Positions 24,932 to 33,392 of a DNA stretch of 41,272 nt are shown here, one piece after another. The notes beneath the pieces were generated by a model. That model ran no database searches. It had not been told where the DNA came from and saw only the letters and a program-made list of their open reading frames with translations. Each line of letters starts with the position of its first letter. Position 1 is the first letter of the stretch. Origin of the DNA: an uncultured Alistipes sp. (GTDB lineage Bacteria; Bacteroidota; Bacteroidia; Bacteroidales; Rikenellaceae); assembly GCA_958449275.1 (NCBI GenBank), contig CAUDHE010000008.1, positions 1-41,272 of the forward strand. The letters are read 5' to 3'. The translations under genes were made by a program, and so were the position numbers.

Positions 24932-25339
24932 CCTCTAAAAAATTTCCTCCAAAAATCCGTCGAAAAATAATTTGCCGCGTATTTACAACGGAGCCGGCGA
25001 CAAACGCACCCAACAATATAACAAACAAATAATTAGTGATTTACTCTTCGTTTCTGCATCGTAACTGTAATATCCCCGTACTTTATTTTACGGCCCGTGA
25101 CGGCCCCGCGGTTCGGACGGGGAAACACCTGATAACCGTAACCCTTACCGACGAGAACAACGAGGTACACTCCGCCACGGCGGAAACGGATCTTTGTTCC
25201 GCAATTCCCTCCTCGCAAGGGAATTAAGCCGCTGTGCTCCCAAAGCCGATATCGCAGTATAAATAACGGACAAATATCGCCGTCAACATCGAATATACGG
25301 AAACATTTCCGTATATTTGTTTTGTATACCCCGCCGCCC
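24932..25339. other. Intergenic region with a possible gene remnant and a palindrome over the next promoter
   Basis: No complete gene is visible. On the plus strand, 25111-25227 reads like the end of an Ig-like surface domain (RTGKHLITVTLTDENNEVHS, then ATAETDL), without a convincing start, so it may be a remnant. A hairpin aattccct/agggaatt (25203-25226) covers its stop. A 24-bp inverted repeat, arms atatacggaaa and tttccgtatat (25293-25316), overlaps the -7 box tatatttg (25312-25319) of the next gene and could be an operator. Confidence 0.4.
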
Positions 25340-27973
25340 ATGAAAAGATTGCTTTTGCTCATATCGTGCCTCGCCTGCGTATCAGCCGTCGCGCAGGAAC
25401 AGTTGCCCGACAGCGTTATGCGCAAGCTGCTCGGCTACGCCTATGCCGCGAGCGGTTTCGGCAAAGCGCTGCCGCAAGAGAAAGTGCACCTGCACATCGA
25501 CAACACGAGCTATTATCAGGGAGACCGCATTTGGTTCGGATGCTACGTCGTTACGGCCGATGCCAATCGTCCCACTGCCTTGAGCCGTACCCTGCACGTG
25601 GAACTGCTGAACCCGGGCGGCACCATAATCGAAAAAAAGACGTTGCCCGTAGTCGACGGACGATGCAACGGCAATTTCGAGCTGACGCAACTGCCGTTTT
25701 ACTCGGGGTTCTACGAAATAAGGGCCTACACCAAATACATGCTTAACTTCGGCGAGGAGACCATATGTTCGCGCACGATCCCCGTTTTCGACAAACCCGA
25801 TAATTCGGTCGATCCCTACGAAAAAAGAATGATGCGCCCGCGCACAGCCAACGGCAAGTACCCGGCCAAACGAACCTTTTCCAAACGCGGCAAAGGCATC
25901 GACATAAAATTCTACCCCGAGGGCGGCAATACGGTCGAGGGACTTCTGTCGCGCGTGGCGTTCGAAGCGACCGATACCGACGGGCAGCCCATAGTCCTGA
26001 CGGGGGTGATTCGCGACAAAACGGGGACTGTCAAGGCTGAGTTTGCAACCGAATACGGCGGGCGCGGAGCTTTCGATTACATCCCTGCGGCGGGCGACAG
26101 GGCTGAAGTCGTCGCGGACGGAGAGAGCAACCGTGTCGATCTGCCTGCGCCGCAGCCGCAAGGCGTCGTCATGCGCGTAGACAATATCTCGTCGGTCGAC
26201 AGCGTAGTCGTCGAGGTGCGCAAGAGTGCGGGAATGCCCGCCACCATGTTGGGCGCAGCCGTGATATGCGGGGGCGCGCTGTCGAGTTACAACATCCTCG
26301 ACTTGGCCGACGAACAGCCGCTGCATTTCAAGATCGACAAACGTCGCATGTCGGCAGGCGTAGCCCGCATTGTACTGGTCGATATCGACGGCGCGGTAAT
26401 CGCCGACCGCCTGCTGTTCGCGCATGCGGGACGGCGTGTCGAGATAGAGGCGGTCGCCGACAAGTCCGAATACCGACCATACGATTCGGTGAGATTGGAT
26501 TTCACGCTCCGCAATGCCGACGGAGACCCGATCACGGCTCCCATGTCGGTGTCGGTACGCGACGGCGAGGACGAGGCGGCCTATTACGGCGATATGTCGA
26601 CCGACCTTTTGCTATGCTCCGAGATAAAGGGCTACGTACATCGTCCGTCATATTATTTCGAATCGGACGACTCGCTGCACCGCACGGCTCTCGACCGCCT
26701 GCTGATGGTGCAGGGCTGGCGCCGTTACGACTGGGCCGCACGCGCCGGTACCCGACCGTTCGACCTCGAATATCTGCCCGAGCAGGGTGTTGAGGTGCGT
26801 GGCCGAGTGCTTCGATACGGGACAGATAAACCGTTGACCGACATTCGACTTTCGTCGGCGTTGTTCAAACGCGGCGAGGAGGGCGACGGCGATGATACGC
26901 AGACCGACATGGCGCACGTAGGGACCGTGGAGGTGGACAGTACGGGACATTTCACGTTCGTGGGCAATCTGTGGGGAAAATGGAGCCTGACGCTCTCGGT
27001 TACCAACGACAAGAACCGCCGCAAGGCGAGCCGCATTCTGCTCGACCGACTCTTTTCGCCTGCGCCGCGAGAATATCTCCCTGCCGAGATGCGCATCGAA
27101 ACCGCGATCGATTCGCCGCGACGAGTCCTCTCGGAATCGGAAACGACGCTCATGACGGCAGACACAGCAGCGTTCTATTACGACCACGGCGACGATATGA
27201 CCGAAAGGGTGCATCGCATAAAAGAGGTGGTGGTAAAGGGCGAAAAGCGCTCTCGCGAGGAGGATATATATCGCAGCCGCGCCACATCGACGGCATATTA
27301 CGATGTTCCCGCGGAGATAGACGCCATACGTGACGAGGGAGAATCGGTAACGGACATACACGAACTTCTGTCCTCCTTGAGCGACAAGTTCATCGTAACG
27401 CGCCAAAGCGTAAACACGCTGAACGGCATGTCGACGACAAAAGATACGACGAGCAACGAAATCATAGAGATAAACGGGCAATGGCGTATAACCTACAAGG
27501 GAAAGGCGCCGCTGTTCGTGGTCGATTACGAAAAGGTGCGCGGCGAGGTGTCGCTTTACGACCTGATACGTCTGTCGGCAATCAAAGCCATATATATCAA
27601 CGAAGATCTCGGTGTGATTACTCGGTATGCCGACATAACCAAGATGTCGCCGATGGAGATATCGGACCGCTACTCCTGCGTGGTTTTCATCGAGACCTAC
27701 CCTGAGGGAAAGGTGCCCGCGGAGGCGGGGCGCGGCGTACGCAAAACATGGATCGACGGCTACAGCCGTCCCGACGAGTTCTACATCCCCGATTACTCCG
27801 TCATGCCGAAAGATGCCGATTATCGCCGAACGCTGTATTGGAATCCTGCGCTCAGTCCCGACGATCAGGGACGCGCATCGGTAAGATTCTACAATAACAG
27901 CCGCTGCCGCCGAATGAGAATATCGGCCGAGACGCTCGCCGACGACGGTGCCATAGGTGTATTGAACCGCTGA
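25340..27973 (+). CDS. Outer surface protein with MG2-like and TonB-plug-like domains
   Basis: An 877-aa exported protein with signal peptide MKRLLLLISCLACVSAVAQ. The region about 35-150 (EKVHLHIDNTSYYQGDRIWF) is the MG2/alpha-2-macroglobulin-like start found in many Bacteroidota proteins. Further beta-sandwich domains follow (FYPEGGNTVEGLLSRVAFEA). A plug-like stretch lies near residue 620-780 (HRIKEVVVKGEKR, then ISDRYSCVVFIETYP). The end, TLYWNPALSPDDQGRASVRF, is typical of the family. No beta-barrel follows, so it is not a TonB receptor. The ATG at 25340 is chosen because the signal peptide begins there. It converges on folP, 21 bases away. Its substrate is unknown. Confidence 0.78.
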   Translation: MKRLLLLISCLACVSAVAQEQLPDSVMRKLLGYAYAASGFGKALPQEKVHLHIDNTSYYQGDRIWFGCYVVTADANRPTALSRTLHVELLNPGGTIIEKKTLPVVDGRCNGNFELTQLPFYSGFYEIRAYTKYMLNFGEETICSRTIPVFDKPDNSVDPYEKRMMRPRTANGKYPAKRTFSKRGKGIDIKFYPEGGNTVEGLLSRVAFEATDTDGQPIVLTGVIRDKTGTVKAEFATEYGGRGAFDYIPAAGDRAEVVADGESNRVDLPAPQPQGVVMRVDNISSVDSVVVEVRKSAGMPATMLGAAVICGGALSSYNILDLADEQPLHFKIDKRRMSAGVARIVLVDIDGAVIADRLLFAHAGRRVEIEAVADKSEYRPYDSVRLDFTLRNADGDPITAPMSVSVRDGEDEAAYYGDMSTDLLLCSEIKGYVHRPSYYFESDDSLHRTALDRLLMVQGWRRYDWAARAGTRPFDLEYLPEQGVEVRGRVLRYGTDKPLTDIRLSSALFKRGEEGDGDDTQTDMAHVGTVEVDSTGHFTFVGNLWGKWSLTLSVTNDKNRRKASRILLDRLFSPAPREYLPAEMRIETAIDSPRRVLSESETTLMTADTAAFYYDHGDDMTERVHRIKEVVVKGEKRSREEDIYRSRATSTAYYDVPAEIDAIRDEGESVTDIHELLSSLSDKFIVTRQSVNTLNGMSTTKDTTSNEIIEINGQWRITYKGKAPLFVVDYEKVRGEVSLYDLIRLSAIKAIYINEDLGVITRYADITKMSPMEISDRYSCVVFIETYPEGKVPAEAGRGVRKTWIDGYSRPDEFYIPDYSVMPKDADYRRTLYWNPALSPDDQGRASVRFYNNSRCRRMRISAETLADDGAIGVLNR

Positions 27974-27994
27974 CCGAACGGCGCGAGGGATTGT

Positions 27995-28831
27995 CTATCG
28001 TACGACGTATTGCCCGTATATGCCGAACATTCGGACGATGTCGACCGCATCGCGCGTATCGTGCACGCGCAGAATGGATGCTCCCTGACGCAGCGACTCC
28101 CAGTTGAGGGCTGCGGTGCCTGCCGACGCCTCGGCGGGCGTGACTCCGAGCAGGCGATATATCATCGACTTGCGCGACACGCCCGACAATACGGGATACC
28201 CCATGTCGCACAGACGGTGCAGTCCCGACATAAGTTCGTAATTCTGTTCAAGATTCTTGGCGAACCCGAACCCGGGATCGAGAATAAGTCTGTTCACGCC
28301 GCGCGACGACAAATACTCGATCTTGCGTTCGAAATATCCGCACACCTCCGACACTATGTCGCTTTCGTACGCCGCGAGCGACTGCATCGTCTGAGGCGTA
28401 CCGCGCATGTGCATGGCAATATAGGGCACGTCATATCGTGCAACGACGTCTACGATCGCGGGATCCAGCTCGCCTGCCGAAATGTCGTTTATCATCAGCT
28501 CTCCGAAGCCGTCTATCGCACGGCGTGCCACCTCGGCGCGAAAAGTGTCTACCGAAACGGGAATGTCGCCCGCCACGCGACGCACCGCGGCCAATCCGCG
28601 CTCGACGCGTCGCCACTCCTCCTCGACCGATATGTCGGCCGCGCCCGGGCGTGACGAATAACCGCCGACGTCGAATATATCGGCGCCCTGATCGACCGCC
28701 GACGCCACACGACGCTCTATCGCCGCGACGTCGCTCGTTCGGCTGCCTTCGTAAAACGAGTCATCGGTGACGTTCACTATGGTCATGACCTTCGGCCGCG
28801 ACAGGTCGAGAGTTCTACCGTTCAGCTTCAT
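27995..28831 (-). CDS. folP: Dihydropteroate synthase
   Basis: Joins p-aminobenzoate to dihydropterin pyrophosphate in folate synthesis; cytosolic, and the sulfonamide target. The TIM-barrel protein (278 aa) has PKVMTIVNVTDDSF (about 14-27), the pterin-loop region DIFDVGGYSSRPGA, then DTFRAEV, MHMRGTPQTMQ, and LILDPGFGFAKN followed by GVSRKSMI. The ATG at 28831 gives the conserved start MKLNGRTLDLSRP; longer in-frame sequence overlaps coaE and is not conserved. It overlaps the end of coaE by 17 bases and is the last gene of the ybbR-coaE-folP unit. Confidence 0.95.
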   Translation of the reverse strand: MKLNGRTLDLSRPKVMTIVNVTDDSFYEGSRTSDVAAIERRVASAVDQGADIFDVGGYSSRPGAADISVEEEWRRVERGLAAVRRVAGDIPVSVDTFRAEVARRAIDGFGELMINDISAGELDPAIVDVVARYDVPYIAMHMRGTPQTMQSLAAYESDIVSEVCGYFERKIEYLSSRGVNRLILDPGFGFAKNLEQNYELMSGLHRLCDMGYPVLSGVSRKSMIYRLLGVTPAEASAGTAALNWESLRQGASILRVHDTRDAVDIVRMFGIYGQYVVR

Positions 28832-29408
28832 GCGAGTATATTTTATGCAATTGTTCCACGTCGCTCTCCAGATAATCGCGCCGCACGTTGACCAAAGTAC
28901 GGTCGGCGCGCGCATGCAATTCGTCGTCGTTCATTTGATGCGCCATGCGTCTCAGCACCTCGTCGCGGCTCGAACCGTCGCGTTCCACGGCGCGACGCAC
29001 GCGTTCCTCCTGCGGAGCCAGCACGGCCAGCGTGGCATCGACTTCGCGGTCGAACCCCGCGTCGAACAATATGGCGCTCTCCAGCAGTACATAGGGGCCG
29101 TTTTGAACCTCGGCCCAGCGGTGGAAATCCTCCCTCACGGCAGGATGTACCAGAGCGTTGAGACGCTGCAATGCCTTGTCGTCGCCGAAAACGGCGGCAG
29201 CGAGGTATGTGCGGTCGAGACTGCCGTCGGCCGCATAGCAACCTTCGCCGAACTCGCGCGACAAGGCCTCGCGCAACGATCGGTCGTCGTTCATCAGGCT
29301 CTTGGCCCGAGAGTCGGAATCGTAAACTGAAATGCCGCGGTCGGCGAAAAGCGAGCAGACAGTGCTTTTGCCGCTTCCTATGCCGCCGGTCACACCTATC
29401 TTGTACAT
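28815..29408 (-). CDS. coaE: Dephospho-CoA kinase
   Basis: Last enzyme of coenzyme A synthesis: phosphorylates dephospho-CoA with ATP. The 197-aa protein has the P-loop GGIGSGKST near its start (MYKIGVTGGIGSGKS), DSDSRAK (substrate-binding aspartate), LVHPAVREDFHRW, LLESAILFDAGFD, and the lid helices (RDEVLRRMAHQMNDDE). I choose the ATG at 29408 because the enzyme normally begins a few residues before the P-loop. It lies 13 bases after the YbbR-like gene and overlaps folP. Confidence 0.95.
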   Translation of the reverse strand: MYKIGVTGGIGSGKSTVCSLFADRGISVYDSDSRAKSLMNDDRSLREALSREFGEGCYAADGSLDRTYLAAAVFGDDKALQRLNALVHPAVREDFHRWAEVQNGPYVLLESAILFDAGFDREVDATLAVLAPQEERVRRAVERDGSSRDEVLRRMAHQMNDDELHARADRTLVNVRRDYLESDVEQLHKIYSHEAER

Positions 29409-29421
29409 ATATCGGTAATTA

Positions 29422-29895
29422 TTATTTCGCGGCACCCTTGCCGTCGGTATTGGCGACAGTATCCGACGATTCGGGCATGGGCAATGGCGGCACGTCGCCT
29501 ATCGACTTCACCTTTATGTCGCTGAACCGAACCGAAATGGCGCTTTGCAACGATTGCGGGTCGATGATGCAGTATGACTCCGTCACCTCGCCCGTCTGCT
29601 CGTCGATCGTCTCCTCGACGGCATATTTGAGTTCCGAAAGAGAGATCTTTATCAGTTTGTGCATATATGCGCGATAGCCCAGCAATGTGGCGCCCTTTCC
29701 CTCCACGACGCACGGAACGCGCAGACGCTCGCCGTCCACGTCGATCGACACGTCGTAATCGGCGGTATAGTCATAGGCGAGCTTCACGATATACCACAAT
29801 ATGAACGATGCGCACAACAGCAACACGAAAACGGGCGAAATATACCCCTGGATCCATGCAGTCAATGCTCTGAGTTTATTCAACACATTTCTCAT
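29422..29895 (-). CDS. YbbR/CdaR-like inner-membrane protein, short form
   Basis: A 157-aa protein with one N-terminal membrane helix (about 18-40, ISPVFVLLLCASFILWYIVK) followed by a beta-rich extracytoplasmic region (YDVSIDVDGERLRVPCVV). It ends in a Pro/Ser-rich tail. YbbR proteins next to coaE are common in Bacteroidota, and in Firmicutes YbbR (CdaR) regulates the diadenylate cyclase CdaA. It is about half the usual length, so it would hold only one or two YbbR repeats. Assignment rests on context and topology. A gene for CdaA lies 10 kb away in this window. Confidence 0.5.
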   Translation of the reverse strand: MRNVLNKLRALTAWIQGYISPVFVLLLCASFILWYIVKLAYDYTADYDVSIDVDGERLRVPCVVEGKGATLLGYRAYMHKLIKISLSELKYAVEETIDEQTGEVTESYCIIDPQSLQSAISVRFSDIKVKSIGDVPPLPMPESSDTVANTDGKGAAK

Positions 29896-29903
29896 AACGA
29901 CGA

Positions 29904-29911
29904 CAAAGTTA
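29904..29911 (-). promoter_or_regulatory. -7 box for the ybbR-coaE-folP unit
   Basis: On the minus strand TAACTTTG fits TAnnTTTG, just upstream of the YbbR-like gene (8 bases before its ATG) and downstream of the secDF terminator. The leader would be very short, so this is a moderate call. Confidence 0.4.
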
Positions 29912-29947
29912 TAAAAAAACAGGTTGCCGACGCAACGTCGACAACCT
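29912..29947 (-). terminator. Intrinsic terminator of secDF
   Basis: Stem of two blocks, aggttg/caacct and cgacg/cgtcg with one mismatch between them, around a caa loop (29921-29947), followed on the minus strand by a run of seven T (29913-29919). It ends the leftward secDF transcript. Confidence 0.85.
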
Positions 29948-30009
29948 ATTTTTCCAATATCGTACCAACCGAGGGTACTCTTCGACCGATTCGCGCGAGG
30001 CGAACCCGA

Positions 30010-32994
30010 TTACTTTTTCTTTTCGTCGCTGCGACGCAGGATGTCGTACGCGATGGGCGTAGCCACGAACACCGACGAGTAAGTACCGATAATCACGCCG
30101 AGCAGCAATGCGAAGATGAATCCGCGCATAGTCTCGCCGCCCAGCACGAACATGGCGATCAGCGTAACGATTGTCGTTCCCGAAGTATTCACCGTACGCG
30201 ACAACGTAGAACATATCGCCTTGTTGATATTGTCGCCTATGGCGCGTTTGGGGAAGAGGGCGATATATTCGCGGATACGGTCGAAAATCACCACGGTATC
30301 GTTGATCGAATAACCGATTATGGTGAGGATCGCCGCGATGAAAGCCTGATTGACCTCAAGGTTGAACGGCATGAAGCTGTACAGCATCGAGAATATACCG
30401 ATCACGATCAATGCGTTGTGAGCCAATGCGGCCGTGGCTCCCAAAGCCCACTGCCATCTCTTGAATCGGAAAGTGATGTAGAGGCCTATGGCGATCAGCG
30501 AGAACAACACTGCGTAGATAGCGTTGTAGGTCATGTCCTTGGCGATCGAGGGCCCGATCTTGTCCGACGAGATGATACCGTTTACATCCTCCTGAGTGCT
30601 GGTGAAGCCCTCCAGGGTGATGGGGTAGGTATAGAAGCCCTTCAAAGCGTCGTAGATCATGGCATCCACCTCGGCGGTAGTCTCTTCCGAAGTGTCGTCA
30701 TACTTGTACTGTGTCACGATACGCATCTGGTTCTCCGCACCGTACTGCTTCACTTCGTTCGACTTGGCAGCCGCGTCGTCGCCCACGATGGTCTTGTCCA
30801 ACGCCTCGCGAACCGCCTCGGGCGATACGTTGCTGTCGAAACGAACCACATATGTGCGGCCTCCCGTGAAGTCCACGCCCGTATTGAGTCCGTGGAATGC
30901 GAGCGATACGAGCGAGAGCAGGATCAGACTGCCCGAAACGATGTATGCCACCTTGCGCTTGGCGATGAAGTCGAACGACACGTTCGCCAGCCAGTTCTCC
31001 GACCACGAACGCGAGAACGACACCTTGCCCCATTTCTCCTCGATCCACTCGAGCAGCATGCGGGTGATGAATATCGCGCAGAAGAACGAGGTCAGGATAC
31101 CTATGATAAGCGTAGTGGCGAAGCCCTGAACGGGACCGTTGCCGAACACGAACAGCACGATACCGGTGATGATGGTTGTAAGGTTACCGTCGATGATGGC
31201 CGAGTAGGCATTCGAGAAACCGTCCTTTATGGCGAGCGAAAGGCCCTTGCCTCCGCGAAGCTCCTCCTTGATACGCTCGTAGATGATGACATTGGCATCC
31301 ACCGCCATACCCATCGTGAGCACGATACCCGCGATGCCCGGCAGAGTCAGCACGGCGCCGAACGACACCAGCACGCCCACCAGCAGGAATACGTTGAGAA
31401 TGAGCGCCACGTCGGCCACCCAGCCGGCCGTCTTGTAGAACAGGCCCATGTAAAGCAGCACCAGCACGAACGCCAGCACGAACGAGAGCAGACCCGCATT
31501 GATCGACTCCTGGCCGAGCGAGGGACCTACCACCGTATCCTGGATTATGCGTGCGGGAGCGGGAACCTTACCCGACTTGAGCACGTTGGCTAAGTCCTGC
31601 GCCTCCTGAATGGTGAAATTACCCGTTATTTGCGAAACCCCGCCTTCGATCTTGTTCTGAACGTTGGGGGCCGAATATACGTAACCGTCGAGCACTATGG
31701 CGATAGGCTTGCCCACGTTCTGCCCCGTAAGCTGCGCCCACTGCGATGCGCCGTTGGAAGTCATAGTCATACCCACCTCGGCCGTCGCGCCGCGGTCGGA
31801 ATAACGCTCCTGAGCCGTCGATACCGAGCTGCCGTCCATTGCGGGTTTGCCGTCGATCGAACGCAGCGCATACAGAGCCACGCGGCCGTCGAACATATCC
31901 TCGCCCTTGATGCCCCACTTCAGCTCCAGATCGCTCGGGAACAGGTTCTGCACGTCGGCACGGGCCAAATAAGCGTTCACGGCAGGCATATCGGCGGTAG
32001 TAGCCACGCCGACGATGCAACCGCCCGCATACGAAGGATCGAGCAGCGCGAAGAGAGGATTGTTCTCGCGAGAGAAGCGTGATGAAGCGGTCTGCTCCTC
32101 GACCGCGGCGTTCTTCTCGGCCACCTCGGCAGCCAGACCCTCGGCCTGCTCCTCGGTTCTGTCAATTGCGGTGTCATCCGAAACCGCGCCCTTACTCTCG
32201 TCGTTGTCCTGCTTTATCATGCGGTCGGCCTCGGCCAGCAGCGGCAGCACTTCGCCCGCATTGTAGGTCATCCAAAACTCCAGCGAAGCCGAACCTTGCA
32301 ACAGTTTGCGCACGCGCTCGGGCTCCTTCACGCCCGGCAACTCCACCATGATGCGGTTCGAGTTGGGCAGACGCTGTATGTTGGGCTGTGTCACGCCGAA
32401 GTGGTCGATACGGCTGCGCAGAATGTTGAACGATGCGGCTATGGCGGCGTCGGTCTCCTGACGCAGGATCTTCACCACCTCGTCGTCCGAGCTGTTGGGA
32501 GTGATGTCCTTGCGGTCGGGGCTGACGAAGATGGCAGCCAAAGGCGCGCCGTTCGAAATCTCCTTGTAAGCCTTGGCGAACACGCCTATGTAGTCGTTGG
32601 TGCCCGCCTTCATGGCCTCGTTCGCACGATTCATGGCCTCGACGAACGCAGGATCGTCCTGACTCTCGCCGGCCAGCGACTTGATAAGATCCTGAACTTC
32701 GATTTCGAGCATCACGTTCATACCGCCCTTGAGGTCGAGACCGAGGTTCACCTCCTTTTCCTTACACTCCTTGTAGGTGTAGTCCTTGAGTCCGAGGAGA
32801 CTGTAAACGGGCTTATTCATGATCGAATCGAGATAATAAGCCTCGGCGGATGCTCTCTCAGCCTCGTCGAACGCCTCCGCATACTCTGCGGCAGCCTTCT
32901 CCACGCTTCGCGTCTTGAACGTGAACGAGAGCTGGTAGAGGCTCGCGATCACTAGTATGATCGCGAATAATTTAATTGCGCCTTTACTTTGCAT
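30010..32994 (-). CDS. secDF: Protein translocase SecDF (fused SecD and SecF)
   Basis: Inner-membrane component of the Sec pathway that uses the proton gradient to pull exported proteins across. The 994-aa chain is the SecD-SecF fusion usual in Bacteroidota. It has an N-terminal membrane helix (7-25) and the large periplasmic SecD domain (LGLDLKGGMNVMLEIEVQD, then GVTQPNIQRLPNSNRIMVEL). SecD membrane helices follow, with GMAVDANVIIYERIKEELR, then SecF with FTGGRTYVVRF and GYSINDTVVIFDRIRE. An Asp/Glu-rich insertion sits at about 265-310. It is transcribed alone: a -7 box lies upstream and a terminator downstream. Confidence 0.96.
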   Translation of the reverse strand: MQSKGAIKLFAIILVIASLYQLSFTFKTRSVEKAAAEYAEAFDEAERASAEAYYLDSIMNKPVYSLLGLKDYTYKECKEKEVNLGLDLKGGMNVMLEIEVQDLIKSLAGESQDDPAFVEAMNRANEAMKAGTNDYIGVFAKAYKEISNGAPLAAIFVSPDRKDITPNSSDDEVVKILRQETDAAIAASFNILRSRIDHFGVTQPNIQRLPNSNRIMVELPGVKEPERVRKLLQGSASLEFWMTYNAGEVLPLLAEADRMIKQDNDESKGAVSDDTAIDRTEEQAEGLAAEVAEKNAAVEEQTASSRFSRENNPLFALLDPSYAGGCIVGVATTADMPAVNAYLARADVQNLFPSDLELKWGIKGEDMFDGRVALYALRSIDGKPAMDGSSVSTAQERYSDRGATAEVGMTMTSNGASQWAQLTGQNVGKPIAIVLDGYVYSAPNVQNKIEGGVSQITGNFTIQEAQDLANVLKSGKVPAPARIIQDTVVGPSLGQESINAGLLSFVLAFVLVLLYMGLFYKTAGWVADVALILNVFLLVGVLVSFGAVLTLPGIAGIVLTMGMAVDANVIIYERIKEELRGGKGLSLAIKDGFSNAYSAIIDGNLTTIITGIVLFVFGNGPVQGFATTLIIGILTSFFCAIFITRMLLEWIEEKWGKVSFSRSWSENWLANVSFDFIAKRKVAYIVSGSLILLSLVSLAFHGLNTGVDFTGGRTYVVRFDSNVSPEAVREALDKTIVGDDAAAKSNEVKQYGAENQMRIVTQYKYDDTSEETTAEVDAMIYDALKGFYTYPITLEGFTSTQEDVNGIISSDKIGPSIAKDMTYNAIYAVLFSLIAIGLYITFRFKRWQWALGATAALAHNALIVIGIFSMLYSFMPFNLEVNQAFIAAILTIIGYSINDTVVIFDRIREYIALFPKRAIGDNINKAICSTLSRTVNTSGTTIVTLIAMFVLGGETMRGFIFALLLGVIIGTYSSVFVATPIAYDILRRSDEKKK

Positions 32995-33077
32995 TGTCGT
33001 TAAAAATTTTGTTTATATTCTTAATTGTTTATCGTTTCAACCGTTATCCGTTAGGGCACAGCCCGTTTTTTAGTTTG

Positions 33078-33085
33078 CAAAGATA
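33078..33085 (-). promoter_or_regulatory. -7 promoter box of secDF
   Basis: On the minus strand TATCTTTG matches TAnnTTTG, 83 bases before the secDF ATG. It is the best promoter signal between dnaK and secDF. Confidence 0.6.
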
Positions 33086-33334
33086 AGAAAAAAAGTCTGA
33101 AAACCGCAATTTGTCAGCCGATTTTCAGACTTTTGCCGCAATATCGGGCCATTTCGTCAAGAGCCGAACTTTTGCGAGTCTGCACTCGGCTTGTCGAAAC
33201 GACTGCGCGGCGAATCGTTTTTTCTTTTTGCGAAAGAAAAAATATGGAATGACGCGGGGTAGGGAGATTACCTGCTGTATGCCGCGGTGGGGCTGCTAAC
33301 GGCATTTTCGGTATCCCGCGCGACAAGCAAAAAT

Positions 33335-33364
33335 GCGAGCCGCCCGAAATTTCGGACGGCTCGC
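33335..33364 (-). terminator. Intrinsic terminator of dnaK
   Basis: A nearly perfect hairpin (gcgagccg ... cggctcgc, centre ccgaaatttcgg, one mismatch) lies 28 bases after the dnaK stop and is followed on the minus strand by ATTTTT. Confidence 0.88.
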
Positions 33365-33392
33365 GCGTTCAGTATTGCGTTGAGCAAGAGTG

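Larger units (their letters stand above)
32995..33392. other. Gap between dnaK and secDF: terminator, promoter, odd T/A hairpin
   Basis: Holds the secDF leader and -7 box, the dnaK terminator, and in between a perfect 10-bp inverted repeat ttttttcttt/aaagaaaaaa (33218-33242) without a partner gene. No coding frame looks real. Confidence 0.5.

Noticed and set aside
28832..28915. Longer N-terminus for folP (start at 28915)
   Set aside because: These codons overlap coaE in another frame, and the conserved enzyme start is at 28831.
29659..31593. 644-codon plus-strand open frame across the ybbR and secDF region
   Set aside because: It lies antisense to parts of two real genes, crosses a terminator and a promoter, and its protein is His/Arg/Glu-rich without motifs.
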